This document shows, piece by piece, positions 23,957-32,464 of a stretch of DNA of 37,659 nt. Location of the stretch: assembly GCA_019307065.1 (NCBI GenBank), contig JAFDKH010000066.1, forward strand, positions 1 to 37,659. The letters are read 5' to 3'. This stretch comes from Deltaproteobacteria bacterium. GTDB taxonomy: Bacteria > Myxococcota > B64-G9. How positions within the stretch are numbered: the stretch's first letter is position 1; every line of letters starts with the position of its first letter. The translations under genes and the position numbers were made by a program. The notes below the pieces were generated by a model, which was given only the letters and a program-made list of their open reading frames with translations, was not told the DNA's origin and did no database searches.

Positions 23957-26900
23957 AAACAAAATTAACGATAACGCACTCAAGTTCATCCAGAAAGGCC
24001 AAATTAAAAAGGCCATTCGTGAGTATGAGAAGATTCTTTCTGAAGATCCCTCCGACGTACGTACTTTGCTGAAGAAAGGTGACTTACTCGTTCGAGTCGG
24101 AGACAAGCAACAAGCGGTCGAAACCTACCTGGTTGTTGCCTCAACTTATTCACAGCAGGGTTTTCACCTGAAAGCTGTGGCGGTCTTCAAGCAAATTCTC
24201 AAGATTGACGATTCACGGATTGATGTTAATCTGCGCCTGGCCGACGAATATCAAAACCTCGGAATCATCGGGGATGCCATGTCTCATTTGCAGATTGTGG
24301 CAGGTCATTACGAACAACAACAGCTGACCAGAGAGTCGTTGAACATCCTGCGCCGTATCGTCGATCTGGATCCGGACAACATTGCCAGCCGGATAAAATT
24401 GGCAGAGATGTATTCGCGTGAAGAGATGGTGCCCGAGGCAGTCGAGGAATTCGGCCGGGCTGCCGAAGATCTGAAAACTGCAAACAGAATTGAAGATTTC
24501 GTCAAAGTAGCCGAACGGCTCATTTACCACGACAGTGCCAATATTGTTGTTATCAAAGAGTTGGCTAATATTTATCTCCAGCGCGGCGATACTAAGCGGG
24601 CCCTCGGCAAGTTGCAAATCTGTTTCAAGTCTGATCCACGCGATCTCGAAATCCTCGGGATGTTGGCCATGGCTTTTCAGGAACTCAACCAGTTATCAAA
24701 GACAGTTTCTGTTTATAAAGAGATGGCCAAGATTTATGAGGAGCAGGGTGCTGTTGCCGAAATGCAGCAAACCTATCAGCGCGTCTTGGAAATTATGCCG
24801 GATGACCCGGATGCCAACCAGGCCCTGGGGGGATCCGGTCAGACAATGCCTGCTGAGGCCGATTTCCAACAGGCAGATCCCCAACCAACCATGCAGACCG
24901 AATCGGTCTCCGATATGCCCATGCTCGAAAATGAACTGGATGAACCTTACGATCCGGTGACTGTCGAGCAATCTATGGATTTGGATGAACCCCTAGCGGT
25001 CGAAGACGACTTCGATGGTAAGGATGACCTGGTTGTCGAAGATGTTTACGAAATCGAAGATGAATACAACGTCGATGATGAAGCCACTATCGGTGAAAAC
25101 CTGACAGTTGAAGAGGTAGTCTCGGCAGATCAGGCAGGGGTTCATAGGAGCAACGAGGATGCCCGTGAGGAGGTTTCTCGTCTGCTGACCGAGACAGAAG
25201 TGTACATCAAATATGGATTACAGAATAAGGCATTCGACCACCTGAGTAAGATCTTTCAGTTGGACCCGAATAACATCGAAGCCCATGAGAAGCTAAAAGA
25301 TATTTACATCAGTGCCGATCAGACGGATCACGCAGCCCAAGAGTTACTGACTCTGGCGCATCTGAACAACCAATTGGGAAGACTGGAAGAAGCCCGCTCG
25401 CATATTAGGGCGTTATTGACCATATTTCCCGATCATGGTGAGGGATTGGCCCTGGCCAATGAAATAGATGGCCAGGCCCCGGTGGCTGCGGGTGATGAGT
25501 TGGTTGCCGAATCGTTGTCCCACGAGTTTGATCAAGGTGGTCCGGATGTATTGGTAGTTGACCAGGATAACACGGTCGAAATCGGATCAGTCGATTCGTT
25601 GGATGCGATTGACGACATGTCCATCGATGTTGAAACCGATGATCTGATGGATGAAGATGAGGAAGAAGCGCCTACCATGATCGCCGACCGAGCTGCGCTT
25701 GATTTCAATCTCGAGCAAGACTCGGCTGACTCACCTGCTGCTAGACTCGAGACAAATGAAGAGCAGCCCTTCGATGACCCGATGCCAGCCCTGGACTACG
25801 ACAACACCGAGGCGACTGTCGAAGCGTCAGTAATCGATACCGGTGTCTACCCGGGCGGGCCCGATGAGTTTCTCGTACAAGATGATCATCTGGCTGACTC
25901 GGGAGTGTCTGAAACAATCGAGGAACTCAATGACTTAGAGGAGCCTGAGATCGTTGAATTAGTTGAAGAAACCGAAACAAGCCAGAGCGAGGCTCCGGTG
26001 GTGCGGACTCTGGAAGAAGATGAACTGATCGAGTTCACTGCCGACGAGGATGACTTTTTTTCAGCAGACGAGCAACCAAGAGTCTCCAATCTTCCACCAC
26101 CGCCGCCGCCACCGCCGGATATACCCGATCTAGAAGCCGAACTCCCTGAAGATCTGGATAGTTCCGGACCCGCGGCACCGATCATGGACAACTTTGATGC
26201 TTCTGAGATGTCGACCCAGGTTGGGATGAGCGCGTCCGCGGCCAGGCAGCAGCAGGCAGATCAAGCGCTGGATGCCGGCCAAGACCCGACTGCCGATGCA
26301 GCCGATCTAGAGCAAGTGACAGATCTTTCAGCTGATTCGGATATAGAAGTTATTTCGGATGACGATTTTGAAAGTATCTCGACTGGCCCGGAAATTGACA
26401 CCGAGCAGCTTGCTGAAGCTGCAGAGCCCGAACCTGAATCCGAGGACGAAGACCTCGAGGACGCTCTCGAAGAAATCGACTTTTTCATTCAACAAAACTT
26501 GATGGACGAGGCGATTGATGAGCTTGAACGTCTGAAGCAGGATTATCCGGACAATCCAGAAGTCCAAGAGCGCCTGGCCAAAGTCGAAAAACTGAGTCAA
26601 GGCGAGGCGCTAGTCGACCAACTTTCGGCAGGAGAACTGGAGGGACCGTTCGACTTAGCAGCCGAGATCGAGCGCGAGGCGGGTGACGATGTTGCCCCGG
26701 TGCCTCTGGATGAAGATTTCCAGTACAGCTTTGATGATGTATTTTCAGAGTTCAAGAAAGGGATTGAAAAAGTGGTGGATAAAGAGGATTCCGCCACTCA
26801 CTTCGATCTCGGGATTGCTTACAAAGAAATGGGCCTGGTGGATGACGCAGTTAACGAATTCATGATTGCTGCACATGACGATTCAAAGCGGCCATCTTGC

Positions 26901-27227
26901 TTGAACATGATGGGAATATGTTTTCAGGAAAAGGGGCAATACAGTGAGGCCATTAATCGCTTCAAAGAAGCCCTGCATGGTCCTGGCATATCCGATCAGG
27001 AAGCCACCGGCGTTTATTATGAGATGGGTCGAACATATGAGCTGCTCGATGACATGCAAGAGGCCTTGTTTTATTACAAAAAGGTCTACAAGCGGGATGA
27101 CGGCTTCAGGGATGTGAAGGTAAAACTGCAAAAAATTATTAAATCGGGATCCGAAGACAAGCAGGGGAATGACGGGGATAAACAGAAGAAACCCGCGAGT
27201 TCAAAGAGCAATATTTCTTACATGTAA
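23943..27227 (+). CDS. Large acidic TPR protein with octaproline run
   Basis: A 1094-residue, probably cytoplasmic protein: no signal peptide is visible. The chosen TTG 23943 follows AGGA by 6 bases and gives MAINKNKINDNALKFIQKGQ, a beginning I associate with a deltaproteobacterial TPR family; a frame open from 23817 is an unnatural Cys-rich extension. Residues about 10-300 hold TPRs (IKKAIREYEKILSEDPSD, ITRE-type units). A strongly acidic, disordered region follows, interrupted by a second TPR group (about 410-500). It ends in PPPPPPPP (26094-26117) and more acidic sequence. The C terminus (about 840-1070) has further TPRs. It is likely a scaffold. It sits between roadblock/EF-P and the ExeA-like ATPase; its partner is unknown. 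Confidence 0.87.
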   Translation: MAINKNKINDNALKFIQKGQIKKAIREYEKILSEDPSDVRTLLKKGDLLVRVGDKQQAVETYLVVASTYSQQGFHLKAVAVFKQILKIDDSRIDVNLRLADEYQNLGIIGDAMSHLQIVAGHYEQQQLTRESLNILRRIVDLDPDNIASRIKLAEMYSREEMVPEAVEEFGRAAEDLKTANRIEDFVKVAERLIYHDSANIVVIKELANIYLQRGDTKRALGKLQICFKSDPRDLEILGMLAMAFQELNQLSKTVSVYKEMAKIYEEQGAVAEMQQTYQRVLEIMPDDPDANQALGGSGQTMPAEADFQQADPQPTMQTESVSDMPMLENELDEPYDPVTVEQSMDLDEPLAVEDDFDGKDDLVVEDVYEIEDEYNVDDEATIGENLTVEEVVSADQAGVHRSNEDAREEVSRLLTETEVYIKYGLQNKAFDHLSKIFQLDPNNIEAHEKLKDIYISADQTDHAAQELLTLAHLNNQLGRLEEARSHIRALLTIFPDHGEGLALANEIDGQAPVAAGDELVAESLSHEFDQGGPDVLVVDQDNTVEIGSVDSLDAIDDMSIDVETDDLMDEDEEEAPTMIADRAALDFNLEQDSADSPAARLETNEEQPFDDPMPALDYDNTEATVEASVIDTGVYPGGPDEFLVQDDHLADSGVSETIEELNDLEEPEIVELVEETETSQSEAPVVRTLEEDELIEFTADEDDFFSADEQPRVSNLPPPPPPPPDIPDLEAELPEDLDSSGPAAPIMDNFDASEMSTQVGMSASAARQQQADQALDAGQDPTADAADLEQVTDLSADSDIEVISDDDFESISTGPEIDTEQLAEAAEPEPESEDEDLEDALEEIDFFIQQNLMDEAIDELERLKQDYPDNPEVQERLAKVEKLSQGEALVDQLSAGELEGPFDLAAEIEREAGDDVAPVPLDEDFQYSFDDVFSEFKKGIEKVVDKEDSATHFDLGIAYKEMGLVDDAVNEFMIAAHDDSKRPSCLNMMGICFQEKGQYSEAINRFKEALHGPGISDQEATGVYYEMGRTYELLDDMQEALFYYKKVYKRDDGFRDVKVKLQKIIKSGSEDKQGNDGDKQKKPASSKSNISYM

Positions 27228-27280
27228 GTATCAAACAACCCTTTGAGCGATGGCTGACTCTGAGCATTGAAGACGGAACA

Positions 27281-28252
27281 ATGAATTATCTCGAATATTT
27301 CCAGCTCAATCAGGAACCGTTTTCAAATGCCCCGGTGACTCGTTTCTACTATAATAGCGTTCAGCATTCCCAAGCTATGGTCAGATTGATGTTTGCCGTT
27401 GATAACATGCGCGGGCTGGCAGTCTGCGTGGGTAATATCGGGGCCGGTAAGACCACTTTGGCAAGAAGGATGCTGGACAATATGCCGGAGAGCCAGTACG
27501 AAGCTGCTCTATTGGTAATCATCCATGCAGGTATTACTGCCTCCTGGTTGCTGCGTCGTATTGCCCTGCAACTGGGGGTTGAGAGTCCGGCTGAAGACAA
27601 GCTTGCCCTGCTCAGCCAACTGTATCAGCGCCTGGTAGAGATTTACGAAGAAGGAAGAAAAGCGATTGTTCTAATCGACGAAGCCCAGATGCTTCAGTCG
27701 CGCGAGTTAATGGAAGAGTTCAGGGGTCTGACGAATCTCGAAGTACCGGAACGCAAGCTGATTTCTTTTGTTTTTTTCGGGTTGCCTGAATTGGAACAGA
27801 ACTTAATGCTAGATCCTCCCCTGGCTCAGCGGGTGGCCGTTAAATACCGCCTGGAACCGTTTCACCTCGAATCCGCCGAAGCATATATCAAACATCGATT
27901 GAGAATGGCAGGCTCGAAGAAAATGCTTTTTACAAGCCAGGCTGTGGAACTGATTCACAAATACAGTCAGGGGGTACCACGCCTGATAAATACAATTTGT
28001 GATAATGGATTGTTCGAGGCAGCCATGGCCCGCCGGTCAGTGGTCGATAGTTCATTGGTGGAGATTGTTGCGAAATCGCTGGGTCTGGACCAGAAACAAG
28101 AGATTTCGGAGGCTATTCGTGCGCGCCGTGAGGCTGGGGTCTTGGCTCCAGGTGATTCTGACGCCGGCCGGATAATACTTCCAACTCACCAGCAAAAGAC
28201 TGTAACTATGGAGGAGATCGATACTTTCCTTGACAGGCTTAGCAAGGCTTAG
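27281..28252 (+). CDS. ExeA/GspA-like AAA ATPase
   Basis: A 323-residue P-loop ATPase. The N terminus (MNYLEYFQLNQEPFSNAP) matches the start of the ExeA/GspA and related AAA_22 family. Walker A is GNIGAGKTT (51-59) and Walker B is AIVLIDEAQ (128-136). A SFVFFGLPELEQNL sensor-like segment and the lid helices with GVPRLINTICDNGLF follow, all typical of the family. ExeA with ExeB helps insert the type II secretin through peptidoglycan, and homologues occur near pilus genes and in exopolysaccharide loci. No peptidoglycan-binding domain or membrane segment is visible here, so it may be a cytoplasmic relative. It lies 53 bases after the TPR gene and ends with TAG. A role in secretin or pilus assembly is inferred from family and location. 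Confidence 0.88.
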   Translation: MNYLEYFQLNQEPFSNAPVTRFYYNSVQHSQAMVRLMFAVDNMRGLAVCVGNIGAGKTTLARRMLDNMPESQYEAALLVIIHAGITASWLLRRIALQLGVESPAEDKLALLSQLYQRLVEIYEEGRKAIVLIDEAQMLQSRELMEEFRGLTNLEVPERKLISFVFFGLPELEQNLMLDPPLAQRVAVKYRLEPFHLESAEAYIKHRLRMAGSKKMLFTSQAVELIHKYSQGVPRLINTICDNGLFEAAMARRSVVDSSLVEIVAKSLGLDQKQEISEAIRARREAGVLAPGDSDAGRIILPTHQQKTVTMEEIDTFLDRLSKA

Positions 28253-28328
28253 TCCCTCCATTGGCGTTTGGTTTTGTGAGGTCAAGACTCCAGGGCAGGA
28301 GGTGAGGAGCCGTTTTTCAGGTTGAGAT

Positions 28329-28400
28329 GCGGGTGTAATTCAGAGGTAGAATGCAAGCTTCCCAAGCTTGACGTCGTGGGTTCGACTCCCATCACCCGCT
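28329..28400 (+). tRNA. tRNA-Gly (CCC)
   Basis: A 72-base cloverleaf: acceptor GCGGGTG/CACCCGC, D stem ATTC/GAAT, anticodon stem CAAGC/GCTTG around loop TTCCCAA with anticodon CCC, a 5-base variable loop, and T stem GTGGG/CCCAT with loop TTCGACT. The discriminator base is T, and CCA is not encoded. It reads Gly GGG codons. A hairpin terminator follows after 14 bases. Confidence 0.95.
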
Positions 28401-28414
28401 TTGAATGTTAGCTG

Positions 28415-28452
28415 ACCCTCAACCGTCATTTTGGTGGTTGGGGTTTTTTTTT
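28415..28452 (+). terminator. Rho-independent terminator after tRNA-Gly
   Basis: ACCCTCAACC pairs with GGTTGGGGT over nine pairs with one bulged T, followed directly by nine T (28444-28452). It ends the tRNA transcript. The next coding sequence starts within or just after the T-run, so tamB needs its own transcription or antitermination. Confidence 0.85.
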
Positions 28453-28465
28453 GGTGGATAGCCAC

Positions 28466-31400
28466 TTGCGAAGAAAAGCCTCACTAGTTCTCTCGATCAT
28501 CGTTCTTGTCCTCCTGCTTTTGGTGGTCGGTGGGGTCTTGTTTATCAAGTCTGACTTCGCGGCCGACAGAATGTGCAACCTGGTACGCGAGGGTTTGTCC
28601 AAAAGTCTCGGATTGAAAGTCTCAACCGAAGCTTGCTCAATTGACCTTTTGCCTCCCACTCTCGAAGTTCTACAACTGAAAATTGACGATCAAAATGGCG
28701 GGCGTTTGTTGGATGTTGGCAGGCTGAAAGTAGAACTTGATTCGCTGGCACTCCTGACTGGACGTATCCGCCTGGACAAAGTGGTCCTGGTAAAACCTGA
28801 GATTCATCTGGCTTTCAAAAATGGTGCCTTTGACGGTCTGCCGCAGTTCAGCCAGGAACAGAAGGAGCAAAAAGAAGACGGGTCGAACCTGGTTCCCGAA
28901 CAAATCGCGATTGAGAACGGGCGCATATATGTAATTGTCGACAAGTTGGCACTGGTTCAGCTTACAGAGCTACAGGCCAAGATGATTGTCAAGGACGAAC
29001 AGCATTACGAGATAATGCTGGATGTCGGTGGAGGCGGGCTGGATTTGGTTGGCGGACGGGGCGTCTCGGTTGCGCTCGAGAAGTTCAAGGTCAAGGTGGG
29101 AATTCGTGAAAACGCGGTCCACCTGGATCATCTGGCCCTCCAAGTCGGAGAATTGAGCCTCGCTGCGCATGGCAAGATCGATCTGCGACCGAAAGATCTG
29201 GCCAAAGACAGTCCGGGTCTCGATCTGGGTTTTACTCCCGAGTTGAACATTAGTCTGGCTGTTCCTTTGAATAGGTTGCAGCCCTTTATTCCTGATATTC
29301 CTAAAATGCAAGGCACGGCGTCTGTCTCCTTGGAAACCAGCCGTGCTGAAAATGGTCTGCAAGGTAACGGCTCGATAGACGTAAAAGGATTTGGAATCGA
29401 GTCTGCTAAAGAAATAAGTTTTCAGAGCAATTTTTCTGTAGATAGAGAATATATCAAACTGGAGAGCCTCAGTGCCTCGGGGCCGCCTGGAACAGTTACA
29501 GGTAAGGCCCAACTGGCCCTGACTCAGCCGTGGGAATTCTCCGGTTCGGTCTCAATCGAAAAATCCAGCCTGTACGAGTCTTTGGTTGCCGGAGGAGTAC
29601 CCAGCAGGATTGTAGATCTGCAGGCCGCCGGCAATGTGGATTTCAATGGGAAGTTCAAGGGCAAGTACGGGCCCTATATAATTTTGAACTCGCGCTTGTC
29701 CGTGGAAAATATTGTCGTCAGCGCGCCGAATGGTCAAAAGCTGCTCGAATTGCCCAAAGGAAAACTGCGGGCCAAGGCCGCGTTTACCGGACGTAGAGTG
29801 AGATTTCCACCCCTCAGACTGGAAATCGGAGATTCATTAATCAGTGCAGAAGGTAAAATCTACTTCAACGATGGCTCGCTCAAGGCAAGCCTGACTAGTG
29901 AATCGTTGGATCTGGAAGATTTTTCGCCGCTGGCTGCAGTCAATCTTGCCGGCACTGGAACCCTGGCCCTCGAATTGGTCGGTTCGATCCATCAAGCAAG
30001 CCTTGCGGCTACTCTCGATATCGAAGGGCTGAAAGTCGAGGGACACCCGGTCGGTTCAGTCAAGGGCAGTCTGACTTTGTCCGGAAACGAGGTAAAATTA
30101 GATAAAGTCGCAATTGCCAGACGAGCAGGAATGATCTGGCTGAATGGGAGTCTGGGGACCCAAGCGCCATATCCGCTCGATTTATCCGTTGATCTTAGAG
30201 GAGCTAAGCTGCGCGAGATTGTTTCGGTGGCCACGGGTAAACGACCGCCAACCTGGCTGTCCGGTCTAGTGGGTGGACACGTGCAGGCTTCGGGTACTCT
30301 CGAATCGCCTGCTCTGGATTTCAAGATTGGGTTCAAAGACGTGCGCCTGGGCCAGCAGGTTATTGCTGAAGGCGGCATGCTTGGAAGAGTTCAGGATGGC
30401 GCCTGGCACCTCGACTTGTTCGAGGCCCGCCTGGGGACCGGGTGGTTGTTTGCCCGGGGTGATATCTCACCCGATTTGGAGCTGGATCTGACCGCCTATT
30501 CGACCGGCTTGCGAGCTGCATCTTTTCAGGCGCTGGATTCAGTCAAAGGGGAACTCGACTTCCGGCTGGACTTGAATGTTTCCGTCAAAGGTCCTCTGCG
30601 TTCTCCCTCTTTTGCCGGTTGGGCCAAGGCTTACGACACTCAACTGCATGGACAGCCGGTCGAAAATTCCTTCGTCTCGGCCCAGGCCACTACTGAATCG
30701 ATCAAGATCAAGGGGAACTTCCTCGGCGGGGCAGCCAAACTCGAGGCGCAAGCCAGGCTGGAAGAAAACCTGCCATTCTCGGCGACAGCTTTATTTTCGA
30801 CCAAGCAGTTGGGCAGGTTTCTACCGCGCTTGAAAGATAACAAACAAACTCGCGGAACTGTTCGAGGCAAACTTGAAGCGTCGGGATTACTTTTGGTCCC
30901 CGGACAAATCAGTGGTCAGCTCCGCTTTGATGAGATCATGGTCCAGGCAGTCGGTCTCAAATTCAAAAACCATAATCCGGTCCTGCTGGAAGTCGAGGGC
31001 GGCTCCTTCGAAGTATCTCAGTGCACAATCGTCGGATCCAAAACGGCCTTTAGTTTCAGGGGCGGCGGCAGCCTGCAACAGGGTTTGAACCTCCGGGCCG
31101 ATGGAACCATCGGCCTGGAATTATTACCGATCATGGTTGGATTTCTACCGCGTGTGGCAGGCATTGCCAAAGTAAAGTTGGTACTCTCAGGACCTTGGGG
31201 CGCCCCCCAGATTTCCGGCTCGGCAGCTTTTTCTGCCGAGCAACTCAGAATTAGCGGTTTCTCTCAAGATTTTAGTTCGATTACCGGCCAGCTGCGATTC
31301 ACGCCCAGCTTGATCGAGATTACCAGTTTGAACGGCAGGCTGGGCGGCGGAACTTTTAGCGGGCGAGGCAATCTCGTACTTGAAGAGCTGGCCTATAAAA

Positions 31401-32464
31401 GCCTGGTCTTGAATCTCGACGTAGAGCGCGTTCGCTACAACGTCTCAAAAAACCTATGGGGTATTGGTACCGGCACACTGACCTTGCACGGTACCCAGGG
31501 GCAAATGATAAAACTCTCCGGACAGGTCAGAATTCACGAGGGTGTTTTTCGTGAGAAGTATTCCCTGGCATCGCTCTCGGGGGGCATCTTCAAGCGTCGT
31601 CTTAAAAAGGCGCAAACCTATTCAAAAAAGCGTGAAGTAATCGAATTCGATTTAAGACTGATCGTGCCGGATTCGTTTCGGGTGAGCTACAATCTTGAGC
31701 TGGTCAACTATCAAGCCGAAATGGGTGGAGAGCTGCGTTTGACGGGCACCAACGAACGCCTCGGGCTACTGGGCGAAATTGAGGCCCAGCGCGGGACCGT
31801 CAACTACTTGAGCAAGGATTTTACTATTCAGTCTACCCGGGTGCGGTTTGCCGACAAATATTCGATTTCCCCGCATGTCGAAGTTCTGGCGACCCTGCAT
31901 GAAACGATCGAACGCTCCGAGGAGCTTGGCGGGACGACCGAATATCAGATCGACTTGCGGCTTTCTGTTCAGGGGGATTCCAAGCCGGAGATTATCCTGA
32001 AAAGTAATCCGCCGCTGGATGAGCGCGACATTGTCACTTTGTTGCATCTCGGCATTACCAGCAGCGAAGTAGATGAGATAAGCAGCGAGAACCTGGTCGG
32101 GCTGGGTGGTGAGATTCTGTTTCGTTCATTCAAGCTGGACGAGAAGATCCGGACGATGTTTCCCTTTCCGCCTGAAGTGATCAAGCCCAAATATTTGCGC
32201 CTGCGCAGTCGCTACTCAGAGAGCAGCGAGACAACCACACCTCGTTTGGAGTTTGGCGCTGAGTTGACCCTGATAAGCGACGATCTTGAACTCGAATATG
32301 GCCGATCCTTGCTCGATGATACCGATCAGAACCTGGATCTGTCTTACAAGCTCAGCAAGGGTATCTCGACCCGTTTGCGCTGGAGAGATTCCAGTAAGAA
32401 AGATGCCAACGAATGGAATATTGGTGATTTGGGTCTCGATCTCAAGTTCGATTGGGAGTGGTAA
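28466..32464 (+). CDS. tamB: TamB-type translocation and assembly module protein
   Basis: A very long envelope protein (1332 residues from TTG 28466; TTG 28451 or GTG 28454 in the same frame add five or four residues). One N-terminal membrane helix (LVLSIIVLVLLLLVVGGVLF) is followed by AsmA-like and then repeated beta-strand segments of the TamB beta-taco, with many L-x-G-x-x and 'GxLxLxG' type strands. The C-terminal DUF490/TamB domain is recognised by RLTGTNERLGLLGEIEAQRG, SKPEIILKSNPPLDERDIVT and LLHLGITSSEV. TamB spans the periplasm and with an Omp85 protein moves outer-membrane proteins or phospholipids. GGTGG lies 9 bases before TTG 28466; sites for the upstream starts fall in the terminator T-run. 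Length is close to the usual 1250-1400. Confidence 0.92.
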   Translation: MRRKASLVLSIIVLVLLLLVVGGVLFIKSDFAADRMCNLVREGLSKSLGLKVSTEACSIDLLPPTLEVLQLKIDDQNGGRLLDVGRLKVELDSLALLTGRIRLDKVVLVKPEIHLAFKNGAFDGLPQFSQEQKEQKEDGSNLVPEQIAIENGRIYVIVDKLALVQLTELQAKMIVKDEQHYEIMLDVGGGGLDLVGGRGVSVALEKFKVKVGIRENAVHLDHLALQVGELSLAAHGKIDLRPKDLAKDSPGLDLGFTPELNISLAVPLNRLQPFIPDIPKMQGTASVSLETSRAENGLQGNGSIDVKGFGIESAKEISFQSNFSVDREYIKLESLSASGPPGTVTGKAQLALTQPWEFSGSVSIEKSSLYESLVAGGVPSRIVDLQAAGNVDFNGKFKGKYGPYIILNSRLSVENIVVSAPNGQKLLELPKGKLRAKAAFTGRRVRFPPLRLEIGDSLISAEGKIYFNDGSLKASLTSESLDLEDFSPLAAVNLAGTGTLALELVGSIHQASLAATLDIEGLKVEGHPVGSVKGSLTLSGNEVKLDKVAIARRAGMIWLNGSLGTQAPYPLDLSVDLRGAKLREIVSVATGKRPPTWLSGLVGGHVQASGTLESPALDFKIGFKDVRLGQQVIAEGGMLGRVQDGAWHLDLFEARLGTGWLFARGDISPDLELDLTAYSTGLRAASFQALDSVKGELDFRLDLNVSVKGPLRSPSFAGWAKAYDTQLHGQPVENSFVSAQATTESIKIKGNFLGGAAKLEAQARLEENLPFSATALFSTKQLGRFLPRLKDNKQTRGTVRGKLEASGLLLVPGQISGQLRFDEIMVQAVGLKFKNHNPVLLEVEGGSFEVSQCTIVGSKTAFSFRGGGSLQQGLNLRADGTIGLELLPIMVGFLPRVAGIAKVKLVLSGPWGAPQISGSAAFSAEQLRISGFSQDFSSITGQLRFTPSLIEITSLNGRLGGGTFSGRGNLVLEELAYKSLVLNLDVERVRYNVSKNLWGIGTGTLTLHGTQGQMIKLSGQVRIHEGVFREKYSLASLSGGIFKRRLKKAQTYSKKREVIEFDLRLIVPDSFRVSYNLELVNYQAEMGGELRLTGTNERLGLLGEIEAQRGTVNYLSKDFTIQSTRVRFADKYSISPHVEVLATLHETIERSEELGGTTEYQIDLRLSVQGDSKPEIILKSNPPLDERDIVTLLHLGITSSEVDEISSENLVGLGGEILFRSFKLDEKIRTMFPFPPEVIKPKYLRLRSRYSESSETTTPRLEFGAELTLISDDLELEYGRSLLDDTDQNLDLSYKLSKGISTRLRWRDSSKKDANEWNIGDLGLDLKFDWEW

